Of a stretch of 61,368 nt of DNA, positions 51,249 to 61,339 are shown in pieces. A program made the position numbers and the translations under genes. The DNA is from Pedobacter sp. (GTDB lineage: Bacteria > Bacteroidota > Bacteroidia > Sphingobacteriales > Sphingobacteriaceae): the NCBI GenBank assembly GCA_025351765.1, contig JANXVH010000129.1, forward strand, positions 1 through 61,368, written 5' to 3'. The first letter of the stretch is position 1, and every line of letters starts with the position of its first letter. The notes beneath the pieces were generated by a model. The model searched no databases. It was not told the DNA's origin and saw nothing but the letters and a program-made list of their open reading frames with translations.

Positions 51249-52658
51249 ATGAGTATGAGTAATTATAAAATCAGTACTTCCTATAAAAAGCGACTTGCAG
51301 ATACCACCACCCCTGTAAGTATTTACCTGAGGTTGAGGGATGTCTTTCCGAACACCATATTATTGGAGAGTTCAGACTACCACAGTCGCGAAAACTCTGT
51401 TAGTTATGTTTGTGCTGAGCCCGTATCTGGTATTGTGCTACAGAAAGGACTGCTTAAAACGTATTTTCCTGGTGGCAGAAAGGAAGAGAAAGAAAGTTTT
51501 GTGCTTACAGAAGAGATAGAACGCTTTAAAGCAGAATTTACACCAGATGTGCTGGAAGACAAACGCTACATATCTAGCGGTCTTTTTGGTTATTTTACTT
51601 GGAATGCTGTACAGCATTTTGAGGATATTGTTTTCACAGCGCAATCCCCTATGCAAGAAGAGATACCGGTAATGCAATACCATATATACAGGTATATCAT
51701 CGCAATTGACCATTTTAGGAACGAGGTCACTCTTTTTAAAAATACGTTTAATGGAGACGATACTGACGATTTGGAAAAGATTGAATACATCATTAAAAAC
51801 AAAAACTTTCCGGAGTACAGTTTTAAAACGAATGGTGAGGAAACCTCTAACCTAAAAGATGAGGATTTTAAGGATATTGTTGAAAAGATGAAAAAACATA
51901 TCCTTAGGGGAGATGTCTTTCAGATTGTGCCTTCAAGAGCATACAAACAGGCTTTCTTGGGAGATGAATTTAACGTATACCGTTGTTTGAGGTCTATTAA
52001 TCCATCGCCTTATCTTTTTTACTTTGACTATGGTAGCTTTAAACTTTTTGGTTCATCACCAGAAGCACAGATTACGATAAAAAACAGTGTAGCGAACATT
52101 TTCCCGATAGCAGGAACGTTTAAACGGACAGGTAATGATGAAGAAGATGCAGAACAGGCAAAGAAATTGGAAAATGATCCTAAAGAAAGTGCAGAGCATG
52201 TAATGCTGGTAGATTTGGCGCGTAATGACCTTAGCAGGCATTGTACCGGGGTAGAGGTTAAATCGTTTAAACAGGTGCAATATTATTCTCATTTGATTCA
52301 TCTGGTATCTAAAGTTTCTGGAAACCTGCAGTCAAATGTTTCAGCCTTCAAAATAGTTGCCGATACCTATCCTGCGGGTACATTGAGCGGGGCACCAAAA
52401 TACAGGGCAATGCAACTAATTGATGAGTACGAAGGGCTGGGTAGGAATTTCTATGCCGGTGCGCTTGGTTATATGGGCTTTAACGAAGAGTTTAACCATT
52501 GCATTATGATCAGGACCTTTATGAGTAAAAATAATGAGTTGCATTATAGGGCGGGTGCTGGCATAGTTGCAGATTCCATTGCAGAAAACGAATTGAGCGA
52601 GGTAAATAATAAAATTGCTGCATTGAGAAAGGCAATTCAAATGGCAGCTGATATTTAA
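51249..52658 (+). CDS. trpE: Anthranilate synthase component I
   Basis: The 469-residue enzyme makes anthranilate from chorismate, with ammonia from TrpG, committing carbon to tryptophan. The LLESS motif (residues 38-42) is the tryptophan feedback site, so allosteric control is probably kept alongside attenuation. The catalytic half shows FQIVPSRAYKQAF, YLFYFDYGSFKLFGSSPE, IAGTFKRTGNDEEDAE, VDLARNDLSRHC and PAGTLSGAPKYRAMQ. Start could be 51249 or the second ATG at 51255. trpG follows after 7 bp. Confidence 0.95.
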   Translation: MSMSNYKISTSYKKRLADTTTPVSIYLRLRDVFPNTILLESSDYHSRENSVSYVCAEPVSGIVLQKGLLKTYFPGGRKEEKESFVLTEEIERFKAEFTPDVLEDKRYISSGLFGYFTWNAVQHFEDIVFTAQSPMQEEIPVMQYHIYRYIIAIDHFRNEVTLFKNTFNGDDTDDLEKIEYIIKNKNFPEYSFKTNGEETSNLKDEDFKDIVEKMKKHILRGDVFQIVPSRAYKQAFLGDEFNVYRCLRSINPSPYLFYFDYGSFKLFGSSPEAQITIKNSVANIFPIAGTFKRTGNDEEDAEQAKKLENDPKESAEHVMLVDLARNDLSRHCTGVEVKSFKQVQYYSHLIHLVSKVSGNLQSNVSAFKIVADTYPAGTLSGAPKYRAMQLIDEYEGLGRNFYAGALGYMGFNEEFNHCIMIRTFMSKNNELHYRAGAGIVADSIAENELSEVNNKIAALRKAIQMAADI

Positions 52659-52665
52659 TATAGAA

Positions 52666-53256
52666 ATGATAGACAAGAAAAATAGGCCTAATAAGGTTTT
52701 GGTTATAGATAATTATGATTCCTTTACTTACAATCTGGTGCATTTAGTCAATGAACTGGGTAGAGATGTTGAGGTTTGGAGGAATGATAAATTTGAGCTG
52801 GGCGATGTGGATCAATATGATAAGATCTTGTTATCTCCCGGGCCCGGGATTCCGGAAGAGGCCGGTTTACTGCTTGATATAATCAAAACCTATGCGCCAA
52901 CAAAAAGTATATTTGGCGTATGCTTAGGTCAGCAAGCCATTGCAGAAGCCTTTGGTGGAACCCTTTTAAACCTTGGCAAACCGATGCATGGAATTGCAAC
53001 GCCTATAACAGTAATTGATAAGGAAGAATTGTTGTTTATAGACTGTCCGCAGGTTATTAAAGTAGGCAGGTATCACTCTTGGGTAGTAAGTAATGAAGGC
53101 TTGCCAGGTTGTTTAACAATTACCGCTACAGATGATACAAATGAGATCATGGCATTGAGGCATAAGGAATTGGATGTTCGTGGTGTTCAGTTTCATCCAG
53201 AAAGTGTACTTACGGAATATGGGAAGCAGATGATGAAAAATTGGTTAGAAAGCTAA
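52666..53256 (+). CDS. trpG: Anthranilate synthase component II, glutamine amidotransferase
   Basis: The 196-residue class I amidotransferase releases ammonia from glutamine for TrpE. The nucleophile is Cys86 in FGVCLGQQAIAEAFGG, and His/Glu are in GVQFHPESVLTE. SPGPGIPEEAG and YHSWVVS are standard. It is separated by 1 bp from trpC, so the three genes are co-translated. It could also serve p-aminobenzoate synthesis. Confidence 0.95.
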   Translation: MIDKKNRPNKVLVIDNYDSFTYNLVHLVNELGRDVEVWRNDKFELGDVDQYDKILLSPGPGIPEEAGLLLDIIKTYAPTKSIFGVCLGQQAIAEAFGGTLLNLGKPMHGIATPITVIDKEELLFIDCPQVIKVGRYHSWVVSNEGLPGCLTITATDDTNEIMALRHKELDVRGVQFHPESVLTEYGKQMMKNWLES

Positions 53257-53257
53257 T

Positions 53258-54049
53258 ATGAATGTTTTAGATCAGATCGTATCAAGGAAAAAGACAGAGC
53301 TAGCAGAAGCGAAGCAATTGGTTTCAGTAGCGCAGCTTAAACAGGAACCTTATTTTAAAAGAGATACCCATTCTTTTAAAGACTTCCTGTTGGCGCAAGA
53401 CCGTACGGGTATTATAGCCGAGTTTAAGCGCAGGTCTCCTTCTAAAGGAGTAATTAATGGCCTTGCCAAGGTAAGCGAGGTTACTAGTGGATATGCTGCA
53501 GCGGGAGCATCTGCATTGTCTGTATTAACTGATGTGGATTTTTTTGGCGGTAAGGCGGCCGATCTTTTAGAGGCACGGGCAGCCAATGATATCCCTATAT
53601 TACGGAAAGACTTTATGATTGATGAGTATCAGTTGCTTGAGGCAAAGGCCTGGGGTGCAGACATCATTCTGTTAATAGCCGCTATATTAACGCCAGCAGA
53701 AATCAAATTACTTGCTGGCTATGCAAAAGACCTTGGTCTTAATGTATTGTTGGAGGTTCATAACCAGGAAGAACTGGAGCGGAGCATTTGCGACGATCTG
53801 GATGCAATTGGAGTAAATAATAGAAATTTGGCTGACTTTACAGTAAACATCCAGACTTCTTTTGATTTGGTAAAGCAAATACCAGATCAGTTTATGAAGA
53901 TCTCTGAAAGTGCAATTAGCAATACAAACGCAATCAAAGATTTAAAAGGCGCAGGCTTTAATGGATTTCTTATTGGAGAGAATTTTATGAAAACCACTGA
54001 CCCTGCACTGGCCATGCGGAGCTTTGTAACGGAACTGATCTCGGTATAA
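53258..54049 (+). CDS. trpC: Indole-3-glycerol phosphate synthase
   Basis: The 263-residue TIM-barrel enzyme closes the indole ring from CdRP. Seen are IIAEFKRRSPSKG (catalytic lysine), ALSVLTDVDFFGG, ILRKDFMIDEYQLLEA, AIGVNNRNLADF and ISESAISNTNAI. It is monofunctional, without a fused TrpF. The other trp genes (trpD, trpF, trpB, trpA) are not in the window; hflX follows instead. Confidence 0.95.
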   Translation: MNVLDQIVSRKKTELAEAKQLVSVAQLKQEPYFKRDTHSFKDFLLAQDRTGIIAEFKRRSPSKGVINGLAKVSEVTSGYAAAGASALSVLTDVDFFGGKAADLLEARAANDIPILRKDFMIDEYQLLEAKAWGADIILLIAAILTPAEIKLLAGYAKDLGLNVLLEVHNQEELERSICDDLDAIGVNNRNLADFTVNIQTSFDLVKQIPDQFMKISESAISNTNAIKDLKGAGFNGFLIGENFMKTTDPALAMRSFVTELISV

Positions 54050-54055
54050 CTTTTG

Positions 54056-54063
54056 TATCTTTG
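54056..54063 (+). promoter_or_regulatory. -7 box of hflX
   Basis: TATCTTTG at 54056-54063 is a perfect TAnnTTTG box just inside the trpC-hflX junction, 10 bp before the hflX ATG. No TTG at the right distance. It suggests hflX has its own promoter. Confidence 0.35.
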
Positions 54064-54073
54064 TACTTTAACA

Positions 54074-55264
54074 ATGGGAAAACAGAAATATTACGATACA
54101 TCACTTAAACAGGAACGCGCGGTACTTGTTGGGGTAATCAGACCAGGTGAAAAGATTGAAGAGACCAGGGAATATCTTGATGAACTGACCTTTTTGGTGG
54201 ATACAGCTGGGGGATTGGTAGTTCATGAGTTTACTCAGAAGATGCTTAAGCCAGACCGCGGTACATTTGTAGGTACAGGAAAGTTAGAGGAGATACAGGC
54301 TTATGTAAAGTCTGAGGAGATAGATATGGTGGTGTTTGATGATGAGTTATCGCCATCTCAATTAAGAAACATTGAACGGGAGCTGCAGGTAAAAGTACTA
54401 GATCGAAGTAACCTGATATTGGATATTTTTGCCGGTCGCGCTCAAACTGCACAGGCTAAAACCCAGGTAGAACTGGCACAGCTTCAATACCTGTTACCAA
54501 GGCTTACCAGGCTTTGGACCCACCTTGAACGCCAAAAAGGGGGGATAGGTATGAGAGGTCCTGGGGAAACTCAGATTGAGAGTGACAGGCGAATGATCCT
54601 TGAAAAGATATCACTATTAAAGGGTAGGTTAAAGTTAATAGACAAGCAAAACGAAACGCAGCGGAAGAACCGTGTTCAGCTCATTAGAATTGCGCTGGTT
54701 GGGTACACCAATGTAGGCAAGTCTACCATTATGAACATGCTTTCAAAATCAGAGGTTTTTGCAGAGAATAAGCTGTTTGCTACATTGGACACTACCGTTA
54801 GAAAGGTGGTTATAGAAAATGTTCCCTTCCTTTTATCAGACACCGTCGGTTTTATCAGGAAACTCCCTCATCACCTTGTGGAGTGCTTTAAATCTACATT
54901 GGATGAGGTACGGGAAGCAGATATACTGATTCACGTTGTTGACGTATCTCATGCCCACTTTGAAGACCAAATCAATGTAGTAAACGAAACATTGAAAGAT
55001 CTTGGTGCAAGGGACAAGCCCATTATTATGGTTTTTAATAAAATCGACGCCTATGTTAATCCTGAGCTACAAGATGAAGAAGGGGAGCCCGTGACATTAA
55101 CACTGGACGATTTTAAGAAGAGTTGGATGGGGACTAATAACGCACCGGCACTGTTTATATCTGCCTTACACAAAGAAAACTTAGAGAAATTTAAGCAATT
55201 ACTATACGATAAGGTTTTATCGCTGCATACGGAGCGATATCCAAATGATAAGCTGTTATACTAG
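54074..55264 (+). CDS. hflX: Ribosome-splitting GTPase HflX
   Basis: The 396-residue GTPase rescues stalled or damaged ribosomes by splitting them. The N-terminal HflX domain has GVIRPGEKIEETREYLDEL and FVGTGKLEEIQ, the helical linker RLTRLWTHLERQKGGIGMRGPGETQIESDRR, and a GTPase with P-loop LVGYTNVGKSTIMNML, LFATLDTTVR, DTVGFIRKLPHHL and NKIDAY. The frame opens at a TTG (54053), but the first ATG, giving MGKQKYYDTS, is at 54074. A -7 box lies just upstream. Confidence 0.93.
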   Translation: MGKQKYYDTSLKQERAVLVGVIRPGEKIEETREYLDELTFLVDTAGGLVVHEFTQKMLKPDRGTFVGTGKLEEIQAYVKSEEIDMVVFDDELSPSQLRNIERELQVKVLDRSNLILDIFAGRAQTAQAKTQVELAQLQYLLPRLTRLWTHLERQKGGIGMRGPGETQIESDRRMILEKISLLKGRLKLIDKQNETQRKNRVQLIRIALVGYTNVGKSTIMNMLSKSEVFAENKLFATLDTTVRKVVIENVPFLLSDTVGFIRKLPHHLVECFKSTLDEVREADILIHVVDVSHAHFEDQINVVNETLKDLGARDKPIIMVFNKIDAYVNPELQDEEGEPVTLTLDDFKKSWMGTNNAPALFISALHKENLEKFKQLLYDKVLSLHTERYPNDKLLY

Positions 55265-55292
55265 TTGAAAGTTGTTTTAGAATAAAAAAATT

Positions 55293-55667
55293 ATGGAAAG
55301 TAAACGTCAACAGAAATTTGCCGGAGTATTACAAGAAGAATTGGCAGCTATTTTTCAGCGAGAAGGATCAGCATATTTACCAAATACGCTGGTTACCATT
55401 ACAAAAGTACGGGTATCACCTGATCTTGCTGTGGCTAAAGTGTATTTGAGCTTTCTAAATACCAATAATACTACGCTCTCTGTTGCAGAGGTAAACTCTC
55501 ATGCAGGCGAAATCCGTTACAAATTAGGCTCAAGAATTCGCCACCAGGCCAGGGTAGTTCCTACATTAACTTTTTTTCTTGATGATACCAATGAATATGT
55601 GGAACACATGGATAAGATCTTTGATAAGATTTCCAGAGAACGTAAAGAAGACGAAGAACAGTTATAG
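55293..55667 (+). CDS. rbfA: Ribosome-binding factor A
   Basis: The 124-residue KH-like protein helps mature the 30S subunit. Typical text is LVTITKVRVSPDLAVAKVYLSFL and IRYKLGSRIRHQARVVPTLTFFLDDT. Length normal. It is 28 bp after hflX, another ribosome-linked gene, and 22 bp from the convergent lipid kinase. Confidence 0.94.
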   Translation: MESKRQQKFAGVLQEELAAIFQREGSAYLPNTLVTITKVRVSPDLAVAKVYLSFLNTNNTTLSVAEVNSHAGEIRYKLGSRIRHQARVVPTLTFFLDDTNEYVEHMDKIFDKISRERKEDEEQL

Positions 55668-55689
55668 CCTGATTGGAAGCCCCTTAAGG

Positions 55690-56562
55690 TTATACGATAA
55701 CACTTATTGCTTGTAGAATAATAGTGGCATCGACTTTGTTTACCTTGCCAATATATTCTCCATCTACCTGAAAATGCGCTTTGCGCTTTGTTCTGATGGT
55801 AAGTTCTGCGGTTTGAAATACCTGTATGTTTTCTGGGTTCAGCTTCATGTCAGTAAACTTCAATTTTAAAATCTCCATTACAGAATACTTTTTAACTAAC
55901 ACTACTTCAAATACACGATCATCAAGCATCCCGTCAGGATTTATTTTTACCCCTGTACCATACATGGTTGCATTGGCAATAACTACCATTGCAGCTTCTG
56001 AACGGATCATTTTATTTTTAATTTTGAAAGCTACTTCCATTTTATTGTGGCTCCACAATGCCTGCCATGCCGCTTTTGTGTAACCCCACATCCCCCTATG
56101 GTTAAGGGTGTTGAATTTTTTAACCAGGTAGGCATTAAAACCAATGTCTGCAAGGTGAATACAAAGTTCGTCATTTACCGTTATTGCATGAATTTTTTTT
56201 GGCTTTCCGTGGAGGCAAATTTCCAAAGCGGGTATAGGCTCTAGGGGAATCCCTAATTCTTTTGCCATTCCATTAGCTGATCCAGCAGGGATAATCCCGA
56301 TAGGAGTATTTTTTTCTAATAGACACTCTGCGACTAGTTTTAAGGTTCCATCACCCCCAACTGCAATAACTTTATCTGCGTTAACTTCTGATATTTTGTT
56401 CTTTAGCTCTTGAATAAAAAAATTTTTTGACAGGGAATAAATTTCAAAAAGATGACCTGATTTTTCGAGATGCTCTTGGATAATTTCTTTTAAATCTGTC
56501 TGACCGCTACCCGAACCAGTGTTTAATATAAAGAGTAATTTTTGCTTCTCAACTTGCGCCAT
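55690..56562 (-). CDS. Diacylglycerol kinase family lipid kinase
   Basis: The 290-residue soluble kinase is of the DgkB/YegS type. It has LLFILNTGSGSGQ at the start, the ATP-binding KVIAVGGDGTLKLVAECLL and GIIPAGSANGMAKELGIPL, and a second domain with MVVIANATMYGTGVKINP. Probable substrate is diacylglycerol or a similar lipid; sequence alone does not tell. Convergent with rbfA and divergent from the phosphatase-like gene at 56617. Confidence 0.88.
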   Translation of the reverse strand: MAQVEKQKLLFILNTGSGSGQTDLKEIIQEHLEKSGHLFEIYSLSKNFFIQELKNKISEVNADKVIAVGGDGTLKLVAECLLEKNTPIGIIPAGSANGMAKELGIPLEPIPALEICLHGKPKKIHAITVNDELCIHLADIGFNAYLVKKFNTLNHRGMWGYTKAAWQALWSHNKMEVAFKIKNKMIRSEAAMVVIANATMYGTGVKINPDGMLDDRVFEVVLVKKYSVMEILKLKFTDMKLNPENIQVFQTAELTIRTKRKAHFQVDGEYIGKVNKVDATIILQAISVIV

Positions 56563-56616
56563 TTTGTTTTATTTAATTAAACAAACAAGTTTAAGTGAAC
56601 ACTGTTTTAATAAGTA

Positions 56617-57594
56617 ATGAATAAATCTACCAGCGTTAAAGTTTACCATGGATATGGGCATACCCATAATTTGGTGGTATATGGCCATGTTTTTAGATTT
56701 AAAGCTAAAACAACCCAGAAGTTTAGCAATCGGCTTTTTGTAAACATTGTTCATTTATTTAAGCTTTTTATATTAAAACCTTATCCTTTCGTTAAAGTTA
56801 GGCTACTTTTTAATGGTCAGGTAATTAACAATACAACAGAATACGACGGGTTTTTTAAGTTTGAATGGAAAGCCAATGAAGAAGTTAAGGCGGGCTGGCA
56901 CGGTGTGCAAGTAGAAGCAATTGATGAGGATGGGTCGGTACTGGCAAGTGGTTTAGGAAAGATTTTTGTGCCGCACATTACGCAGTATGCTTTTATTTCT
57001 GACATAGACGATACCATTATGGTTTCGCATTCTGCAACAATTGGCAGAAGGTTAAGAGAGTTGCTTATTAAAAATCCAAGGACAAGAAAGACCTTTAAAG
57101 ATGCCTATATGCACTACAGCCTGCTTGCTAATGCGCACACTGACAGGGGTCAACCCAATCCTTTTTTCTATGTTTCCAGTAGCGAGTGGAATTTGTATGA
57201 TTATCTGGTAGAAACATTTAGGTTTAACAAATTGCCTGAAGGCGCTTTTCTATTAAATCAGATAAAGCGGTGGAAGGATTTAATAACGACTGGTAAAACA
57301 GGACATGATGGGAAGCTGATACGTGTGATGAGAATCCTTGACGCCTTCCCTAATCAGAAGTTTGTTTTCTTTGGTGATAATTCTCAGAGAGACCCTTCAA
57401 TTTATACAGCTATAGCAGAAAAATACCCTAAAAATATTGCTGCTGTTTATATCAGGAACGTTAGAAAAGAAAAGGAATTAGAGACTAGCGCTTTGCTAAA
57501 AAGAATTACCAATAAGCAGATCAGTACCTGTTTATTCGAGACGAGTGAAGAAGCTATACAACATTCCAAAAGTATTGGGCTGATCATAGAATAG
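56617..57594 (+). CDS. App1-like phosphatase domain protein (DUF2183)
   Basis: The 325-residue protein carries an N-terminal beta-rich region (SVKVYHGYGHTHNLVVYGH ... LLFNGQVINNTTEYDGFF) and an HAD-type App1 catalytic domain. FISDIDDTIMVSHSATIG holds the DxDxT nucleophile, FYVSSSEWNLYDYL follows, and KFVFFGDNSQRDPSIY holds the last acidic motif. Relatives hydrolyse phosphatidate in yeast. Its divergent neighbour is a lipid kinase, which suggests a lipid-phosphate role, but that is only context. Confidence 0.85.
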   Translation: MNKSTSVKVYHGYGHTHNLVVYGHVFRFKAKTTQKFSNRLFVNIVHLFKLFILKPYPFVKVRLLFNGQVINNTTEYDGFFKFEWKANEEVKAGWHGVQVEAIDEDGSVLASGLGKIFVPHITQYAFISDIDDTIMVSHSATIGRRLRELLIKNPRTRKTFKDAYMHYSLLANAHTDRGQPNPFFYVSSSEWNLYDYLVETFRFNKLPEGAFLLNQIKRWKDLITTGKTGHDGKLIRVMRILDAFPNQKFVFFGDNSQRDPSIYTAIAEKYPKNIAAVYIRNVRKEKELETSALLKRITNKQISTCLFETSEEAIQHSKSIGLIIE

Positions 57595-57608
57595 TATTAT
57601 TATTGTAA

Positions 57609-58235
57609 ATGGTTTTTAGATTGCCTGATGATAAAGTTGTTTTTCCTAATCCAAAACTGGCTGATCCAGATGGTTTACTGGCCATTGGAGGCAACTTAAG
57701 TATTGAGCGCATACTTTTGGCTTATCAAAATGGCATATTTCCTTGGTTTAGTGAAGATGACCCCATTTGCTGGTACTCCCCGCATGAACGCTGTGTGATT
57801 TATCCGAAGGATATTAAGGTGAGTAAAAGTATGACTAAGGTGCTTAATTCTGGGATATTTAGGACTACATATAATTCCGCTTTTGATAAGGTAATTTTAA
57901 ATTGTGCAGAAATTGGCAGAAAAGATCAGCCAGGAACCTGGATAACACAAGAAATGCGAGCAGCCTACATTACTTTATTTGAAAAAGGACATGCTGGTAG
58001 CGTAGAAGTTTGGATGGGAGATGAGCTTGTTGGAGGTCTATACGGTGTAATGTTAGGAAGAGTTTTTTGTGGAGAGAGCATGTTTAGCCTGGTTAGTAAT
58101 GCTTCTAAAGTAGCGCTCATAAATTTATGCCGCTCGGATAAATATGACCTTATAGACTGCCAACTGCCCAATAACCATCTTTTGAGCCTGGGTGCGGTGA
58201 TGATACCAAGAATAGAGTATATGGAATGGTTTTAA
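57609..58235 (+). CDS. aat: Leucyl/phenylalanyl-tRNA--protein transferase
   Basis: The 208-residue enzyme adds Leu or Phe from tRNA to N-terminal Arg/Lys of proteins, marking them for ClpAP (N-end rule). The family core is plain: DGLLAIGGNLSIERILLAYQNGIFPWF, WYSPHERCVIYP, TWITQEMRAAYI and GLYGVMLGRVFCGESMFS. It lies 14 bp after the App1-like gene. The stop is 2 bp from the end of the convergent helicase gene. Confidence 0.95.
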   Translation: MVFRLPDDKVVFPNPKLADPDGLLAIGGNLSIERILLAYQNGIFPWFSEDDPICWYSPHERCVIYPKDIKVSKSMTKVLNSGIFRTTYNSAFDKVILNCAEIGRKDQPGTWITQEMRAAYITLFEKGHAGSVEVWMGDELVGGLYGVMLGRVFCGESMFSLVSNASKVALINLCRSDKYDLIDCQLPNNHLLSLGAVMIPRIEYMEWF

Positions 58236-58237
58236 GC

Positions 58238-61135
58238 CTAGCTTAAAATTTCTCTGATGTCTTCTTTACTGAGCGATTTAATAAAGCTTTCTTCTGTTGT
58301 GATCAATGAACTTGCAAGTCTTTTTTTTCTGTTTTGAAGTGCCAGTATCTTTTCTTCTACAGTGTCTTTTGAGATGAATTTGTAAATAAAGACTTTTTTT
58401 TCCTGTCCGATACGGTGGGTTCTATCTATGGCTTGCTGTTCTACAGCCGGATTCCACCACGGATCTAATATAAACACATAATCTGCTTGGGTTAAGTTCA
58501 AGCCCACACCACCTGCTTTGATGGAAATCAAAAAGACTTTTAATTCGGTGTTCTCCTGAAAATCAGCTACAATCTCTCCCCGGTTCTTTGTTGACCCATC
58601 TAAGTAAGCAAATGGAATATGTTCCTTTTCAAAGTATGTTTTAAAAATGCTCAGATGCTTAACAAACTGCGAAAAAATAAGGACTTTATGGCCGCCCTTT
58701 AGCACGTTATCCAACGTATGGATTACATTTTCAAACTTTCCTGAATCCGATTCATATCCATTATCTATCATTTTAGGGTGATTAGCCAATTGACGCAGCG
58801 CTGTTAAACCCTGTAATAATTGAATTTGCTTTTTCTTGAAAGACCCGTCATCCATACTTCCTAACAGGTCATTACGATAGGCTGATTTTGTTTTCTCATA
58901 AAATGCAGCCTGATCTTCGCTCATGTTACAGTAAAATATTTGCTCTGTTTTTGAGGGAAGCTCTGCAGCTACCTGTTCTTTAGTTCTGCGTAGCACAAAT
59001 GGTTTAATGATAGCCTGCAGCTTTTTCGCCTTCTCTTCATCTTTGCGCTTTTCTATGGCCTGTACATATTCTTCATTAAAGAATGATTGTGTACCTAAAA
59101 GGCCTGGATTTAAGAAAGTAAGCTGAGTCCATAAGTCGCTAACTGAATTCTCTACAGGAGTACCACTTAAAATCAGTTTATTTTTAGATTTAAGCGCTTT
59201 AACAGCTTTAAAAGATTTAGATGAAGGATTTTTTATATTTTGGCTTTCATCTAAAATGATATAGTTAAAATAAAAGTCTTTTAAAATGTCTACGTCTACT
59301 CTAGTAATGCCATAAGTGGTTATAATGATATCAAATTTTGTAAACTTACTTACATCCTTGTTTCTTAATGTACCTATATGCGCATGAATTTTTAGCTTGG
59401 GAGTGAATTTTTTAGCCTCATTTAACCAGTTGTAAATTAAGGAGGTAGGCATTACTATTAAGGATGAGCTGTGGGTTGAGTTCCCCTCATCCTCTTCTTT
59501 AAGTTTTTGCAGCATAGCCAGTGTTTGAATGGTTTTACCTAAGCCCATATCATCTGCAAGGCAACCGCCAAAGTTATATTCCCTTAAAAAGCTGAACCAA
59601 TTATAACCGGCTTTTTGATAACTACGTAGATCACCCTTAAAGTTTACGGGCATCTGTATATCGGCAATGTTTTCAAAGGTGTTTAACTTCTCCAGTTTTC
59701 TGCTGAGGGTAACACTGGCAATTCCATCTTCTGCCAGTTCATTAATTAAACCGATGTGGTGTTTTTTTAGGCGCAGGGTTTTTGATCCATCCGAAAGACT
59801 GAACAGGCTGCCATATTGGGTAAACCACTTTTCTGGAATTATAGCAATGGATCCATCTGGCAATATAAACTCTCTCTTTTTATTTAGAATATGCTGTTTT
59901 AAAGAGATGAAGGGGATGGGATGGCTACCGAAATAAACGATAGCATTGATGTCAAACCAATCATTATCCTCCTTAACTTCAAAATCTATCTTATTTGTGG
60001 CAAAAAGAAATTTCTTGGATCCCGTTTGAGGTTCAATTTCAAATCCTTCCTCTTTAAGCATAATAATATGCTCATTTATCCAGTTAATAATTTCGTACGC
60101 ATTTACTTCTTCCTGATTGAGGTTAAATACTTCCAGGTTATAAAACAAAGCACTCACCTTTTTCAAACCCATGCTAAGGAGCAGATCAAAATTTAGCTTT
60201 TCAAAATCCAAATCCCTTTTAATTCTGGTAAATGTATAGTTGTCGCCTTCTTTTAATAGGCGCACAGTTACTTTCTTTTCGCTGCCCATGGCAAATGCAT
60301 ACTCGCCATATTTGAAATACAAGTTTAATTGCGAAATGCCATTCTCAACATAGATTACTTTAATAGTAGGTGTTGGATTGAATTTAGCAGTTTTGATGTC
60401 AAAACCTTCGGCATAGACATGGTATTTTTCTATCAAAGGCCCCACAAACTTCTCAAAGTAAGTGTCTTCTGTAGCTTTTGGAATAGTGATAAAACGCTTG
60501 TTTAAAAATGGTAGGAGTTTTTTGCCTTCGATATCCTGCTCAAAGAAATAGATCATGTCATTGAGCAATAACCAGGCAGGCTGATTGCTGATGATCTGAG
60601 CATCCTTAAACATGAAATCAATGCGAAGGTCCTGATATTTTATTGTTGGGAAATACCTGGTTTCCTCGTCATTTCTTCTGAAATGAAACAATACCGTTGA
60701 AGGAGATGTTGCAATATCAATTCTTCTTTCGGCAGGCCAGCCATCGTTGTCGGTCAAGTACAATGATGTGGTGATTTTAAGCACTTCCAAAACTTCTGAT
60801 AACCTCTTCTCTATTCTTGGACGTACGCTTTCATAAAACTTACTAGTGAAAAACTTGCTAAAAAATTCTACCGGTCTGACTGCTTTCTTATGATACTTTT
60901 TAATGATAAAATCCTGTTCAGTTTCATCAAGTATCTTAATTAATTTAAAATCCTGCTCAGTTAAATGGGACGCAAATTCTTTTGCAGTATGAGAAAAGAG
61001 TCTTTGATAAGTTAGTGAAAAATCTCCCTGAGGGTTGAGTTGAACAATATGTGGCTCAATAAGATACCCTAAATACGTATGCTTACATAATGAATATACA
61101 ATTTTGCAGGGTTTGGTACTATCTACACGTAACAT
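58238..61135 (-). CDS. SNF2/RapA-like DEAD/DEAH helicase
   Basis: The 965-residue ATPase is a SNF2 superfamily member. The first ~480 residues are a family-specific region that I cannot assign. The motor follows: motif I DDMGLGKTIQTLAMLQ, motif II ILDESQNIKNP, LILSGTPVENSVSDLW, LRRTKEQVAAELP, then the C-terminal lobe KVLIFSQFVKHLS and QQAIDRTHRIGQEKKVFIYKF. Such proteins move along dsDNA or displace bound proteins; the target here is unknown. Convergent with aat. Confidence 0.9.
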   Translation of the reverse strand: MLRVDSTKPCKIVYSLCKHTYLGYLIEPHIVQLNPQGDFSLTYQRLFSHTAKEFASHLTEQDFKLIKILDETEQDFIIKKYHKKAVRPVEFFSKFFTSKFYESVRPRIEKRLSEVLEVLKITTSLYLTDNDGWPAERRIDIATSPSTVLFHFRRNDEETRYFPTIKYQDLRIDFMFKDAQIISNQPAWLLLNDMIYFFEQDIEGKKLLPFLNKRFITIPKATEDTYFEKFVGPLIEKYHVYAEGFDIKTAKFNPTPTIKVIYVENGISQLNLYFKYGEYAFAMGSEKKVTVRLLKEGDNYTFTRIKRDLDFEKLNFDLLLSMGLKKVSALFYNLEVFNLNQEEVNAYEIINWINEHIIMLKEEGFEIEPQTGSKKFLFATNKIDFEVKEDNDWFDINAIVYFGSHPIPFISLKQHILNKKREFILPDGSIAIIPEKWFTQYGSLFSLSDGSKTLRLKKHHIGLINELAEDGIASVTLSRKLEKLNTFENIADIQMPVNFKGDLRSYQKAGYNWFSFLREYNFGGCLADDMGLGKTIQTLAMLQKLKEEDEGNSTHSSSLIVMPTSLIYNWLNEAKKFTPKLKIHAHIGTLRNKDVSKFTKFDIIITTYGITRVDVDILKDFYFNYIILDESQNIKNPSSKSFKAVKALKSKNKLILSGTPVENSVSDLWTQLTFLNPGLLGTQSFFNEEYVQAIEKRKDEEKAKKLQAIIKPFVLRRTKEQVAAELPSKTEQIFYCNMSEDQAAFYEKTKSAYRNDLLGSMDDGSFKKKQIQLLQGLTALRQLANHPKMIDNGYESDSGKFENVIHTLDNVLKGGHKVLIFSQFVKHLSIFKTYFEKEHIPFAYLDGSTKNRGEIVADFQENTELKVFLISIKAGGVGLNLTQADYVFILDPWWNPAVEQQAIDRTHRIGQEKKVFIYKFISKDTVEEKILALQNRKKRLASSLITTEESFIKSLSKEDIREILS

Positions 61136-61339
61136 TGATCAAAGATTAAAACAAACGCACCATCTAAATTTAAAATCTTTAAACATACATCAAATTGAAA
61201 CGCTTTCAAAAAAACACACTCATTATTCCAGGGCAGACGCATTAAAATAAGTCACGGGACACATTTTATATAAGCAATTAATAATCAGTTATTTATTTTT
61301 TTTCATGGTTTATTTTTTGTATATTTATCTGACAATCAG

